Shown here: positions 46,162 through 58,680 of the stretch, in pieces
Numbering within the stretch: the stretch's first letter is position 1
Layout: every line of letters starts with the position of its first letter
Assembly: GCA_022496805.1 (NCBI GenBank)
Contig: CM040093.1
Location: 13,370,213 to 13,434,212 of the forward strand
Length of the DNA stretch: 64,000 nt
From: Pohlia nutans
Lineage: Eukaryota; Streptophyta; Bryopsida; Bryales; Mniaceae
Direction of reading: 5' to 3'
Made by a program: the position numbers and the translations under genes
Notes under the pieces: model-generated
The model's input: only the letters and a program-made list of their open reading frames with translations
Database searches by the model: none
Told to the model about the DNA's origin: nothing

Positions 46162-47533
46162 CAACACATATCACACGTTAGTAGTGTCTTATTTTGAGAA
46201 GTACACTATGGAGAGTTGAGAATAGAAAGAAATGAGTCTTGAGGAGTTCTCAATAAAGATTTGGAATACACTACGAAGATTGTGTGCATAGGAAAATACA
46301 TTACAAGTTGTAACTGAACTGCTTGGAACCAAATACCAAATAATATTCATATTATAAAACCTTTACAAATGCAAGTATGGCATTTCTGATCCCACAAAAT
46401 CCCATCCCTGTGGAAAATTACATAATGCGCCATATAGCTACGTCTTTGTGCAACTTGATACCAATTTGATCACAAATTTTTATCACACTACAATATAATT
46501 TATATTGAAGAAACAATATATATATACTGAAATATTTCCCGGAGGTTGTATATTGGAACAATAATGAAGTAAGTTACTACCAAGCATTGTTTTTGGACTT
46601 TATAGTGCCAGATTGCACTAATAAAATTAATCTGACTACAAAACGACAAGAAACTCAAAATTAGATCGCCGAAATATCTTCAATTTTTAATAAAATATTG
46701 AATGAAATCGCAAGAATTGAATGAAAATAATTTCTATCCAAAATATGGATGAATGTAGAAATATGTGGTTCTTACCATATTATTTTGTGTCGCTAGTTTA
46801 GCACTCTCTTAAAAAAAAATGAAAAAAAAGGGCTGGTTAGTACCGGTAATCAGAATAATTGTGGAAATGGCTGAAACGCCCTCCCAACGTCTGGTGCCCG
46901 GGAATCCAGGGTCAAAGGGAGCCCTGCACTGCACATGAAGTTTGCTCTCCGGGAGAAACTGAAAGGGCTCCACGCCCACCCAATCCCAGCCCCTCACCCC
47001 GGATTCTCATCCCGTCCCGTTGTCGGACGCGCCGCAACTGAACTCATCATGCTGCTGGAAGATTCAACCCTGAATATTCACCTTCGGCTGGCTTCAGATT
47101 CAGTCCACCCTCCGGAGTCCTCACCTGTCAACCCCGCTATTGAATCTCCTCCCCAGCTCACTACAATAATTCCGACCCGTTCTCACTTTACACTCGGCAT
47201 AAAATTGTGCCTCGATCTGGAGTAAATATTATTTCCTCACAGTTAGAGCCCGTTTCCATTACAGACCTGAAGGGGACCTCCAGGCTTCAGCTTTGCAAAA
47301 CTCCAACTACAAACCTGGACGTCCCGGAACCAGAACTAGAGGCTATTTTCAAAATTGTACCTGTCAGAAGGATTTGAGAGTTATTCGGACCTGCTGCTCA
47401 TGGTCAACCTGAATGGCCATCCAGTTCTAGTTTCCAATGGAAATTGGCTCTTACTGGCTTAATCCTAAGAGCTTTAACATTTTTACTTTAGTTTGTAACT
47501 CATGGGAAGTAAACTTTTCTTAATATATATGTA
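46162..47533. other. Intergenic; GC-richer patch 46.85-47.23 kb
   Basis: No supported gene. The patch has a 96-codon frame (46935-47225) with low-complexity P/S content and no family signature; treated as not coding. Confidence 0.4.
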
Positions 47534-47663
47534 CTAAATAGAGTACTCCATAGGCTTTGCAACCGTATGTAGCGGATGCATGCTATCTCCGAGTCGCGAA
47601 GCAACGAGGTGATAGCAAGGACCCATTACACCACTACCCGAATTTCATGGAGGAGGCTATTCT
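47534..47663. mobile_element. 130-bp MITE copy 2, decayed right end
   Basis: CTAAATAGAGTACTCCATAG and GCATGCTATCTCCGAGTCGC match copy 1 at 45767; the right TIR keeps only TTTCATGGAGGAGGCTATTC. Confidence 0.6.
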
Positions 47664-47960
47664 ACAAGCAACATTTATCCTACGTTGACTTTTTTTGCAC
47701 TCGGAGCCTGTGTGAACTTACCCCACTTCGACATACTTGTTTAGAAAGTAGTCAGGACTTTTGCAGGGTTACCGGGATAATGGCCTCCAGAGTTGAATCT
47801 TCATAGCACTGTAATTGAATTCCCGTTCTCGCTACAGAAGGTCCGGGTTCCAGTCAATCCCGTTATAGGATCTAGAATGATCCAAGCTCTCACTATTGAA
47901 TCCCGTTATTGAATCTCGACGTCACTGTCAGTAATAATTCCCGTTCTAGCTCACGCTAGC

Positions 47961-48204
47961 TAGATTCAAAACGTACCTGGGCGCGGTCACAATCCATCTT
48001 GTAGTAGTATGATTTCGTTTTGCAGGAAGGAGCTCACGGCAGCAAGCACAATCATTCAGGAGCATTTGATCGATGATTAGTTAGCGTTCTAGATTCACAA
48101 CCTGGGTGCGGTCGTCACAATCCATCTTGTACTAGTATGATTTGGTTTTGCAGGACTTCAGGAACTCACGGTAGCAAGCACATTCAGGAGCATTTGATCG
48201 ATGA
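47961..48204 (+). repeat. Tandem duplication of about 115 bp in the NHL gene leader
   Basis: Copy 1 (47961-48076) and copy 2 (48090-48204) share TAGATTCA..., CACAATCCATCTTGTA, TATGATTTCGTTTTGCAGGA, and CATTTGATCGATGA. Each has a pyrimidine-rich TTTTGCAG that could serve as a 3' splice site for a leader intron. Confidence 0.8.
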
Positions 48205-48265
48205 GTACGTAGCTTAGAAATCTGAGCTAGGAAGCTGGTGAGGTCGACGATATTTACATACATCG

Positions 48266-49123
48266 ATGGGAGAAATTGGGGAGTATTTCGATATGAAAGA
48301 GCGACAGGGTCCCATAGTCGATGAGGCGGAGGACGTCGACAGCCTGGCGTCGCGCACCAGCAGCTCCAGTTTCATTCTAGACACCCATGGCCGAGCTCGG
48401 TCGCACCAATACTATCCCCGGGCGCCTTCTCCTTTGCATTTCACGCATTTGAATTCACCCTCACCTGCTAGCAGTTTCATGCCATCACCCCTGCCGCTCC
48501 GGTTCGACAACAAACCTCGTAAACGTCGCCGTTGTCGTCAATTATTCTGCTGTTGTTGCTGCTCCCTGTGCTCAGTTTTCGTGACCGCGGCGATTCTCTT
48601 AGGTATCACTGCGCTTGTCGCTTGGTTAGTTCTGCGCCCTATTCAACTTCCCCGTTTCGCCATCGACGACGTGGAGTTTCAGACCTTGAGTATTAGTAGT
48701 GGAAACTCCAAGTTGAATGCTGATGCGCTCTTCACCCTCACTGCGGAGAATCCGAACCGGAGACTGGGTTTCAAGTACGACGCAATTGGTATCGACGCTT
48801 CGTACCGTGGCTATGTCTTTGGCCATAGCGATATTTCTTCGTTCTCGTTAGGGCACCAGAATGTCACTACGTTGACATCCGAGCTATTTGTGGAGAACTA
48901 TCTCTTCACTCCTGTGAGTCTGGGACAGGAATTCTCGGATGATGTGAAACTTGGTCGAGTTCAGCTTCACGTCCGAGCGGCCGCCAAGATTCGTGTGCAA
49001 TTGGGCGTTATCACTTCTTTTTTTGCCTTGAATGTCTTCGTGGATTGTGATGTTGCTGTGAAGCCTCCGCATGATTCATCACCAAGCAGCGTGATCGATA
49101 AAACATGCAAGTTGACACGGTGA
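48266..49123 (+). CDS. NDR1/HIN1-like (NHL) LEA_2 domain membrane protein
   Basis: A single exon of 285 codons. Residues 1-90 are polar and disordered with S/P-rich stretches, then a basic KPRKRRRCR, a cysteine cluster (FCCCCCSLC, 94-102) suitable for palmitoylation, and one transmembrane helix (about 103-123, VFVTAAILLGITALVAWLVL). The LEA_2 domain follows (about 130-262) with the family motif TAENPNRRLGFKYD (159-172). This is the standard NHL layout, a type II-like plasma-membrane protein with an extracellular LEA_2 domain, associated in plants with stress and defence signalling. ATG 48266 is the first in frame. A duplicated leader segment with two possible acceptors lies just upstream. An AATAAA at 49726-49731 may serve as the poly(A) signal, though it lies 600 bp downstream. 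Confidence 0.9.
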   Translation: MGEIGEYFDMKERQGPIVDEAEDVDSLASRTSSSSFILDTHGRARSHQYYPRAPSPLHFTHLNSPSPASSFMPSPLPLRFDNKPRKRRRCRQLFCCCCCSLCSVFVTAAILLGITALVAWLVLRPIQLPRFAIDDVEFQTLSISSGNSKLNADALFTLTAENPNRRLGFKYDAIGIDASYRGYVFGHSDISSFSLGHQNVTTLTSELFVENYLFTPVSLGQEFSDDVKLGRVQLHVRAAAKIRVQLGVITSFFALNVFVDCDVAVKPPHDSSPSSVIDKTCKLTR

Positions 49124-50073
49124 CACGGATTTGTAAATACGGTTACAGAGGATACTATTTGCTAGCATTTTAGAGGAGAGCCAAATTTCAAAGTGGGAAG
49201 TTGTAGATCACTATATAAGTGACAATAGACAATCCCATTTGATCATAGACATTTAGTAGGTCATGTTTATACCAATAAGTCCAATCAGGTATATTGGAAG
49301 AAATGTGTTGCTGTTGGCAACAAGGGCTTCGGTTTTGCTATTCTGTATCTTATTTTTCAAGTGGCATTGAACACAACGACAGGAGGTATGACATAACGTC
49401 AGTTTCATTATTTGGTGGAAATTCACGACATTGGGACTGCTCTAGACACTGACATCCATACCAATCCTTGTTTCTAGAGCTTTGTGCACTTGAATGTCAC
49501 AATTTTGACGCTCTGAATTGTGCCAATATAGCGAAGTTGACGTTACATATAATTTGTCTCTGTTCTGAGATTGTGATCAATTTTTGGTAGGTTGAGAGAG
49601 TATGAAATTTTGCAGCTCTAGCTGATTTTATGTTTGGTGCAAAGACTTCAGATGATGCAGGTATATTAGGAATACAAGTACAGAATGTACCATTTCCTAT
49701 GTAACTTACGGTTTCAATGAAATGCAATAAAACTGTGTACAGTTTGTTTCATGTCTGCTTGCAATTGAAATGTCCATCTGTAGGATCCAGCTCCGAGGAG
49801 ATTTTAAAATGACAAGATTACATAATTATATTATGTCGCCGTGACTTAGCTACGAGTGTCCACGCAGAATTTGATTTTAGACTCGATACAAGCACAGAAC
49901 TTAGAAGCACTGAAGACTACACAAGACCTAAAATTACCATACATATTGACCAGATCCATTCATTGCTAATTAGTTTGATGAATTCAATGTCTTGAGAGTG
50001 ATTGCTTGACAGAGGGTGATGACTTGCGCACGACTTAAGTGATGACTTAAGAGAGGTCCTTGAGAGACTTCAA
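49124..50073. other. 3' region of the NHL gene and intergenic
   Basis: No further gene; contains an AATAAA at 49726-49731. Confidence 0.45.
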
Positions 50074-50309
50074 CCCTAAAAGGACCAAGAATTCGTGGTT
50101 TGAAAACAACAGATTCAATTCATTATATTATGAATACATATTATTCAAATGGGGTCAAATTTCATATCAGTGGGATCGATGAAGAACATTACGTCTATAA
50201 TTGGTAAAAATAAATAAATCTGAATTAAAGAAAGTCTATGTACATAAGACATATTCAAAAATTCCAAAAAAACATGAGATCCAATTTGAGCTTCTTGGTC
50301 CTTTAAGGG
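50074..50309 (+). mobile_element. TTAA-type TIR element, family F reference copy (236 bp)
   Basis: Left CCCTAAAAGGACCAAGAA matches right-end complement CCCTTAAAGGACCAAGAA at 17 of 18. Flanks TCAA (50070-50073) and TTAA (50310-50313). Confidence 0.85.
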
Positions 50310-50538
50310 TTAAGTGTGATGATTTGGGAGACTGAAGTATGACTCGGGAGACTAAAATTATGTCGGATGAAGTCCTTGAATGTGGAGACTTGAGAGACTG
50401 CAGTGTGAGGACTTGACTCAAGTGAGTGAGTGGTGAATTGGGAGCCACTTGAAGAAACGTGATGACTTGAGTGTGGTGACTTGACTTGAGTGTGGTGACT
50501 TGACTTGAGTAGGGAGGCTAGAGTTTCTTTAGATTGGT

Positions 50539-50582
50539 AAGGTAGAGGCTTGTGATTTCACGGATTCACAAGCCTCTACCTT
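50539..50582. repeat. Perfect 17-bp hairpin
   Basis: AAGGTAGAGGCTTGTGA and its exact inverse are separated by 10 bp; a partial third copy (GAGCTTGTGATTTCACA) follows at once. Confidence 0.85.
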
Positions 50583-53500
50583 AGAGCTTGTGATTTCACA
50601 TGTATGCCCTTACTTAAAAAAGACATTGCAAATTCTGTGTACACTCAGGGCTCCTTTATATCACACGGTCTTTGCCAACGAATGTACAAGAGTTTAGAAC
50701 TTAACATGTGGAAGGTGTCCAATCGCATGTCTACATAATAGCCAATATACTTTCCAGATACTGCAATGTGATATTGGAGAGTGTGATTGTCACGACTTCA
50801 GAGTGTATTATATACGCTGTAGATCTGCTCTAGACGATTGGGAAATACCTGCGTGGTGAAAAGACTACTGTACTGTAGATTGGGGAGATTGAGTAATGCA
50901 CATAGCAAAACAGTTATTTCTTAATTTTGTTTTGCCGATTTCAGGTGAGAAATCTGGGTGTACGTCCCAAAGTTTTAGGGTGGTTTTGGGCAATTTCAGC
51001 TTCATTTCGGATCGTTATTTTTTGGGTTGTTTGAAGTCGTTCTTGCCTTGCTTTGACTTATTTTTCTCATTTCCGATCATTTCTATCTTGACATTTTGGC
51101 TCCTTTTCCCTAGTAGAAACAATGCCGCACAAACCAGAGAAGTGTATTAAAAAAGACCCACAATTGGTCTAGTTGTGGGGTCTTCTCATGGATCTTTTCT
51201 CTATTCTATGCAGTCATGTTTTTCATTCTCCTTATCACCACAAACTGCAATATGACAATTTAAACTGAACATGGCAAAAATTATGACATATTCTTTTCAG
51301 ATATGACACAACATATACTTGAGAAACTCTTTTGGTATTGTCCAAAACTCGACAAGTAAACTAATAAAGGTGACCACAAGGAGCCTGGGGAACTGTGCCC
51401 ATGGTAGATTATTCTTCAAGGTAACCTAAACCACAAACTTTCCTTGTAAACAACGAAGAGCATCCACAGCCTCACGGCACTTGAGGATGCCATGAGAGCA
51501 AGTAGGATGAGGCCAATGTGAAGCAATTTTCCACACGGTAGCCACATGGGACGACATAAATTAGACCCTGTGCAACAAGTTGTTGTGGTTTTCAACGCCC
51601 TAGTCGTGTCCAAAAATTAAGATAAAAGGTTACAATACGTGCTTTTAAAGAGAATCATAGTAGCATCTCATTCTCTTGTATTGCATCAACTATAAATTGT
51701 TGGTGTTTGGTTGAGTCAGCGTTGAAATGTGGTCGGGTCACAGTAGGTGAGAATTTCTGGTGAGTCAAAACGACTATCAATTATTACCGTATTGACCATG
51801 TCCAGCCATCTGTAACACATACCAGCACGTTGGGAGGAAAGATCATTCAAGTGGCCTACCCATTGATACAAGACTTGAAAATTTCCAAAATATACTTCAA
51901 TGAAAGTAGAAATTGTCAAGGCATTGTAAATCTCTCTGCAGAAACTAATTCAAAGTCCATGCATGCCAAAGACTAACTGTAATCATATATAGTTTCAGTA
52001 CAAAGTGGTACATAGATACACACGTTCACATTGAAGCCTTGCTGATGGGACTGATTCCTGAATTGCTTAGTCTTCCAATGCTTTTCAATATGTAAGTAAA
52101 AAGTACATAAAGCACTGGCTGCTTTTAAGTCCGTTATAAAGTGTGCGCGTTATCGCGTTGTCGGGCTTATTCGAGTTCAAGTGTGCAGTGCAGCGTTAAC
52201 ATGTTAACGTTCTTGTGCACACTTTCAATTGGGAGGCAGCAAGTGTTTTACGTCGGGCTACACTCACCACAACTCGGGCTCTCTGCTCTGTTACTTGCTC
52301 TCGGGCTACCGCCTCAAACTGGTAACAGAGCATAGCACCCTCGTAGGTGAGCGTAACCCCCTGCTGAAATTTTCCACTTTCTCTGAGTCAGACTATAATT
52401 AACTTATTTTCATTTGAAGGCCGGGAAAAAACGACATTCAGAAACAAAAGCTTGTAAAACAAATGTGTGACTGCTTTTACCCATTTTGTTAAGAATAGTG
52501 AAGTTGAATTTTCACAATCCATTTCATTTCAAACAAGAGGTTCTTGGTGTTGACAAAACTCATTCCTTGACTGGTGGAAATCTTATGTTTAATTAAACAC
52601 TACATGCAACCTTGAGCTCATTTTCTTCTCCCTTAGTTTACAAAAATCACATCTTAGACCATCTGCTTCATGTCATGCATGCATGGCTCTGGCATGAGAA
52701 AGAGGATTGTTCACAACAGCTATTGTCTTACCAAATAGCCAGCGTGTTGAATAATGTCACTGTCGTACAAAGTCGTACGAATGTGTTGCACGAAGTTATA
52801 CAAATGTGTTGGAAGGACAATCAATGATTGCACGTGCCCTAACATAAAGTATGTTACTTTACTTTATAAGAGATATGCCCAGTAGCGAATAAATTTATTT
52901 TGTTTTTCTGTTGGTAGAACGATGTTGGCATCCTAGAAGACAAATGCCAAAAGAGAATGGATAGTATTGTGGTTTTGGGTGATTCCAAGGTACAGGTAAT
53001 CTTTTTGGAGTACGTTTTTGGCTACTATTGATTGCACTCATTGAATTATGAGAATTATCGTCTTTGCATGGGAGCTTGAGAAAATAGAGTAAGTTCAATG
53101 AAGGTCAAGTCTACCTAGACTACTCTATGAAAATATCCTTTTTGCATTGTCAACACACACAACAAGTGGGCAGAAAGAGTGTAGGCAATGAAGAATTAAC
53201 ATTCTGAACACCTATATATATATAGCTCTTTTAGTCTTACTAAGCTATCTTTAAACAATTAATCAAGTAGTTGGATAAACAATGAATATACACGAAGAAT
53301 GAAAAACAAAAACCATAAACACTAGAAGAACCTTCAACAATTGTCTACAAGTATACTACTCAAACTAGTCCAAAACTAGTTTATAATGACTATCAAATGT
53401 TAGTCATTCTGGACTAGTTTGTGTTGTAACTATACTTATTGTCGTAGAATCCCACATTTCTTCTACTGTAAATTATTGAAAATCATAGTTTTCCATTTTT

Positions 53501-54433
53501 AATTTGTAATAGTAGTGTTCTATTTTTAGGTAACTAAAATAGTAAATACTAAAATTAACTTGTAAATGCACCTTCACAAAAGTCACTGCAAAAAAATTGC
53601 AAATTTAACATGTTCAAATGAGTGCATTTGTGTATTACTACCGGTATGCATGTGACATTGCACTGTAGTCTCGGGGAGTTCACTCAATGTATTTTATGTG
53701 TATCACGTGCGAACAAATCTTTGACCCCCTATATTACATTATAAATAATCAATCAAACAACTTGAAAAAATTATAGGATGTTTCTTTATGTTGAAAGTTT
53801 ATATTGTGGATTTTTGGGAATTTTCTTTGTTCAAATTAATTTCTTACAAATTTTTGAAGTAAATAAATACACTATGCAACTAATTTTTGTATTTTAGAGC
53901 TAGTTTCAATTGTGTTTTTAGAACTCGTTTTGAATTTAATTGAAGTAAGAGTTTTCTAAAATAAAAGATACAATGATTATGTGACCACACTCAAAAATTT
54001 GGAGCCAAATCAAACTTTATAAAAAAGTATATAGGGGGTTGAAAATCACTTGTTCGCACGTTTTTACGTAATATTTAGTAGTGACCTCCCCGAGACTGTA
54101 GTACTTCAAAAACAAAGATATACTATATATATAGTGATCTAATGTTTCTTGTAAACCAAAAAATCCACCCCCAACATAGTTCCATCACCAAAAAAGTCTA
54201 AAATATTCATCAAAATTTTAATAAAAATTGTGAAAGTGCTTAATGACCATAAAATTATGCTTTGTGACAGCATTCTTCACCCTACCGTACCATGTTTTCG
54301 CCCTTTTCATTAACCACTTTTGCATCCATTATTTGTCTATAATTAGAAAACTCATCTAAATTATGACGAATTTTATATTTTTAAGAGATGATTTTGACAA
54401 TTTCATCCTTTTTATTTCTCAATTTTTTTAGTG
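50583..54433. other. AT-rich intergenic region
   Basis: About 3.9 kb with no gene I can support. Minor structures: a palindrome GTTAACATGTTAAC near 52195, and an inverted pair around CAAACTAGTCCA/TGGACTAGTTTG at about 53360-53425. Frames at 51416-51613, 51716-51919 (minus) and 52612-52827 (plus) lack recognisable domains. Confidence 0.45.
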
Positions 54434-54437
54434 TTAA

Positions 54438-55180
54438 CCCTATAGTGTCCAGGAGACCACATTGTAGTGCCTGATGTATAGAAAACACAAATAACAAAAA
54501 ATCTGTGAACAATTGGATTTTGAATTGTGATGTTCAAAGTTGGAGATTTATAATACACATCTTCTTAAATTATTTTTTTGGAGTTGTGCAACTATCAATA
54601 TACCTCTAAAATAAACGTGAAAATACTACAAATATTTGAAAATACAATAAATACTTACAAACATAATGCATGTACTATGTGGTATTTTTTGTGTTTGAAA
54701 GTTTGTTGTCTTGTTTTATTTTTTTGGATTGTGTTCTCTTGTTCATATTCCATTAGTGTATGTATTTTGATTTTGATCAATGTACCAACTCCTTTCATAT
54801 TTTAACGTATAGTTTTTTGTCCTAAACCGTATATAGATAAGTCACTATCACTTTTAAAATTTACAATAATTATGTGTGAGTCCGTTCTCGACATGAAAGA
54901 TTGCAACGAAGAGGTGTTGATATAGGTCATTGTTGAACCTCTTTCACTTTCATTTTGAAAATTTAACCCAAATTCTATTTAACTTTGAAGTCACATACGG
55001 GCCTTCAAAATCTAATTTTTGAGTATGCATTATACGGTTCAAAGATATACTATAATCTTCCAATCCAAGGGTATGATTTTAAATACTATTAATAGTATTC
55101 ACAATTTAAACATAGAGAGTTTAAAAAAAAAATCTCTGATTTTTTTTGGTTTCTCCGGAACCACCCTAGGCACTAAAGGG
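54438..55180 (-). mobile_element. TTAA-type TIR element, family A copy 3 (743 bp, inverted)
   Basis: Exact TTAA at 54434-54437 and 55181-55184. Left CCCTATAGTGTCCAGG, right-end complement CCCTTTAGTGCCTAGGG. Interior is the inverse of copies 1 and 2 (e.g. TTTTGGATTGTGTTCTCTTG). Confidence 0.9.
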
Positions 55181-55283
55181 TTAAACAATAGTAGTCTAAA
55201 TCTTGTTCAATGTGACATAATTTTAATGACTTAATGTCCGTAACAACATGTCTTTAGTGACTCAAAATGTTACGAACATTTAA

Positions 55284-55862
55284 CCCCTAAACGTCCCAGG
55301 GTATCCCCAAAATTAACAGTTTGAGAAAAATCATTATAAAATGCTATTTAGAAGAATATTTTGGAATTGTTATACAAATGAAAGTTGTAGATATTGAATT
55401 TTAGGTTCCATCCGTACAGTTAGATTCACCGATGCCATCACTGATATTTTATTATAAAATTTCAAAGTTATAATTATAATTTCCTTCTAAATTTGATTAC
55501 AAACAAAATATTGATATTTTTTGAATGAAATTTGTTGGAATGGATTTGAAATGAGATACTCTTGAAATGGTGATTTTTTGAAAATTTTGTGTTACTTCAA
55601 TTTATGACCTCATTTTAGCAAGCTCACTTTTGAACTAAAGTCAATGCAATTTTGGCTTGGTCAACTGCTTGACATACTTCCACATTTGTAATCTAAAAAA
55701 GATATGTACGCTAGTAACATCAAATCCAACCGTTAGATAGGACAATAACTTCATAAAGTATTTTCAAAAAATTGAATGAGTTTCATCCATGAAGTAATGT
55801 GAGTGTAGTGTGAGTTGGAATCTGTTCGTCGTCCAAAAACTGGACGCTGGGACGTTTAGGGG
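55284..55862 (+). mobile_element. TTAA-type TIR element, family B (579 bp)
   Basis: Exact TTAA at 55280-55283 and 55863-55866. Ends CCCCTAAACGTCCCAG are identical over 16 bp in inverse. Palindrome CGTCCAAAAACTGGACG lies just inside the right end only. It lies only about 100 bp from the family A copy 3. Confidence 0.93.
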
Positions 55863-56268
55863 TTAATCGTTGGACATTTTAGTCATTATGGACATGTTAC
55901 AGATATTTAGTCGTTACAGATGTCACATTGGACAAGATTTCTACTAGTGAAATTTGCCTGGACCCAAACTGCAAGTAAGATCTTTGACAAAAATTCGCCA
56001 GGAATTTTTTTAGCTGACCAACCTCATTATCGTTATTTTGGAAGATTTGAGTGTGTCAAAGTCTGACATCCAAGTGCTTAAATTTAGGAAGGGCTTTCAA
56101 GTGCTGAAAGTTAGGAAGGACTTTCAAGTGCTCAGGTAGGTTTTACATGCCCACCTGAAACCTGAAGTTACCTCAGAGCTCTAAAATCTAAGGCAGGATG
56201 TAGATCTGAGATTTTTAATTGATGACTAAAACTGTCCTAAACTGCTCCAGTTTCTGATCCAAGCAGAC

Positions 56269-58680
56269 GTGGATGCACAATTTGATTATTCCCGACCACT
56301 CCGAGAAGGATACATCAACGAGTATCTCAAAAGTGCTCTGTTTGCAGCTAGGTACAAATGGAGGAAGCATTGGCTCGCTACAAAGACTTGTCATCCCAAC
56401 TGTCCGCCCTCTATAAACCCGGCACCCGGTACCCGGCTCTATCAGCTTATTGGTCAACAGAAGCTGCTGAAGTAAAGAGCAAAAAGATGAAGAAGGCAAG
56501 ATCTAGCAGAGTTTATGTTCTTGGAGGTGATAGTAGACAACACTCGGCGGACACATCAGCCCCCATGGATACCACTTCTTTGGCGGATTGCAACATCCTT
56601 GAGGTAGCACATGTTGTAATCTCGTGTCTATGTTGTTCTTTGTAGAACTTGACCTTCAAATACATGTTTGTATATGGTAATTAGCCTCAAAGACCTAGAC
56701 TCCTGTTTGTAGAACGTAAAATCACTTTAAGGTAGTCATATTCTCAAGCACATAAACCCCTACATAAGTTGTAAACCCCTACATAAGTTGTCATAAAATT
56801 TACCTAACTTGTACTATACCTTGTTTAAAATGTCTATGTGGTCTAATTCATTTCCGTTGTACTCTACTTCTATGTACGTCTGCAGTCAGACCTATCAGAC
56901 TTCAATTGGTTGGATGGAGCTGACGTCTCATTTTCATAAATGATGGAAGAAGCAACAAACATACCATCCACTCCCGACCCACAAGCTACTCAGGTATGAC
57001 CTTGCGTTGTTGCCTCTCACATCATGTAGTTGTAAAGTCTTTATTTTGGTGCTCTATAGCTCTTCTTTCTCGATTGTTGTTGGTATTCTTGTAGATCTGT
57101 CATTATTCTTTCATGAATGGTCCCTAACTTTTAGAGCATCTACATGAACAAACCAGACGGGCACACCAAATCACACAATGAGGAGTAACTCGGTGAAATC
57201 GACTGGGGGCATCCATTCAAGTTCACATGACTGGATGCGACTTGTTGATTCAAAGATACAAGCAGTGGACGTTCACATGAACCAAGTGGACTCTCGAATT
57301 TTTGACTTTGCTCAACAACTGGCGTCCAACGAGAGTAAAGTGAAGTTAGCTCGTTCGGACATCTAGGAGGTTTTGTTTCTTCTTTGACAGATGCGTCAAT
57401 CACCAAGTCGGAGTAGAAGCGAGGGTCATCCACTCGATAGTTCACTTCAAACAATAGGAGCTGCCACGACCATCCTAGTTGGAACTACAGTTGTACAAAA
57501 TGCAAGGACTACTTGCATCAACAACCGTGATGATGTGTTTGAAACACCCCATGTTGAACTCAATAATATAGTGGATGAATGCACTGAAACCCACACCAAC
57601 GTGACTTTGTCAGAGAATGAAGAAACAATGGCAAACATCCTACAATCCTTGAAGGAAAAAACATCCTTGAAGTCAGGCCTGTTGTTGAGACCTTTCCCAG
57701 TAAGTCACATTCGTATGCTATCTTTTAGAAATCTTGCAACTTAGTAGAGATCCTCATCGTTTTTGTTTGCACTATTTCAGGAAGAGAAACGTGTCCAAAT
57801 ATAGAATTGGTTACCTGTACCATGACATCATCGTTGCCAGAAAATAGCTTTGGACCAAAGGGGCAAGACATTGTAGAAAAAGGTGCATTCCTGTTCAATT
57901 TTTGACCCTTTTCAACCTCTTTCTCAGCCCACTCGCCTCATTGGATAATGTACCTACTATCATAACCCAAATTATGTGTGACTTATGCAGGCACAAGAGA
58001 TACAAAAATGAAGAGAAGACGTGTTGCGTCACCCGGCGATCCGAAAGTACTATTCAAGAAACCCCATGGAAGTAGCATTCCGATCACCATCTCCAATGAG
58101 GTTGGGACAGTGGTTAATATATCTAGCAGTGATGGCAACGAACGAAATACGAAGAGCACAAAAGCGAAGACAGACCAACTATTGTCAAAGCGACGTCGTT
58201 GTCGTCCTTCAAAGTACATCCAAGAGCGTACTCCACCAGCTACAGGAACACCAAGAGACGATAATGTGAGCCATACTCTGTACCCTCAATGTGTATGTGC
58301 ACACTCATGCATTCCACTGAGACATTTTGTGCTTTGCAATTCCTCTCTGCTACATGTCATGCACCCTCAATCTCAATTATGTTTCCCTTTTCTGCAGGCC
58401 CCTGTTTCCACGAGTCAAGAAGTGTGGATCCTCCTTAAGTCAGGCAAGATTATTGGACAGGGCAAATTTGGACCCCATTGGCATACCACCAAAGCAAAAA
58501 GAGGGTTGTGCAAGACTGGTCAGCAATACGTGGAGGTGCAACAGATGTTCTTCGACGACATTGAACCAATGTTTCCCGGAAAACAGCCATCGATTAAGAC
58601 AATGGATGATGCCCTGGCATGACAATTTGCCGAAGACGCTATGGTGTTGTGGGACTCTATGTATCTAAAGGTTGTAAATT
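56269..58680 (+). pseudogene. Decayed En/Spm (Ptta-type) plant transposon protein gene
   Basis: Coding-like pieces in one direction: YINEYLKSALFAARYKWRKHW (in part; 56310-56370), then after a frame change ALSAYWSTEAAEVKSKK...RSSRVYVLGGDS (56358-56600), further exons about 57178-57366 and 57391-57700, a basic segment at 57990-58260, and a final exon from 58399 with SQEVWILLKSGKIIGQGKFG and VEVQQMFFDDIEPMFPGK. This order resembles the Transposase_24/Ptta-En/Spm family with its C-terminal plant transposon domain. A TGA at 58620-58622 replaces what looks like TGG, since QFAEDAMVLWDSMYL continues in frame. The family call is moderate; decay is clear from the frame change and the stop. Confidence 0.5.

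Noticed and set aside
46935..47225. 96-codon frame in a GC-richer patch
   Set aside because: Proline/serine-rich, no domain, overlapping frames on the same strand.
40362..55862. Termini CCCCTAAA looked like plant telomere repeat CCCTAAA or telo-boxes
   Set aside because: Each occurs as one unit, in inverted pairs at element ends next to TTAA, not in tandem.
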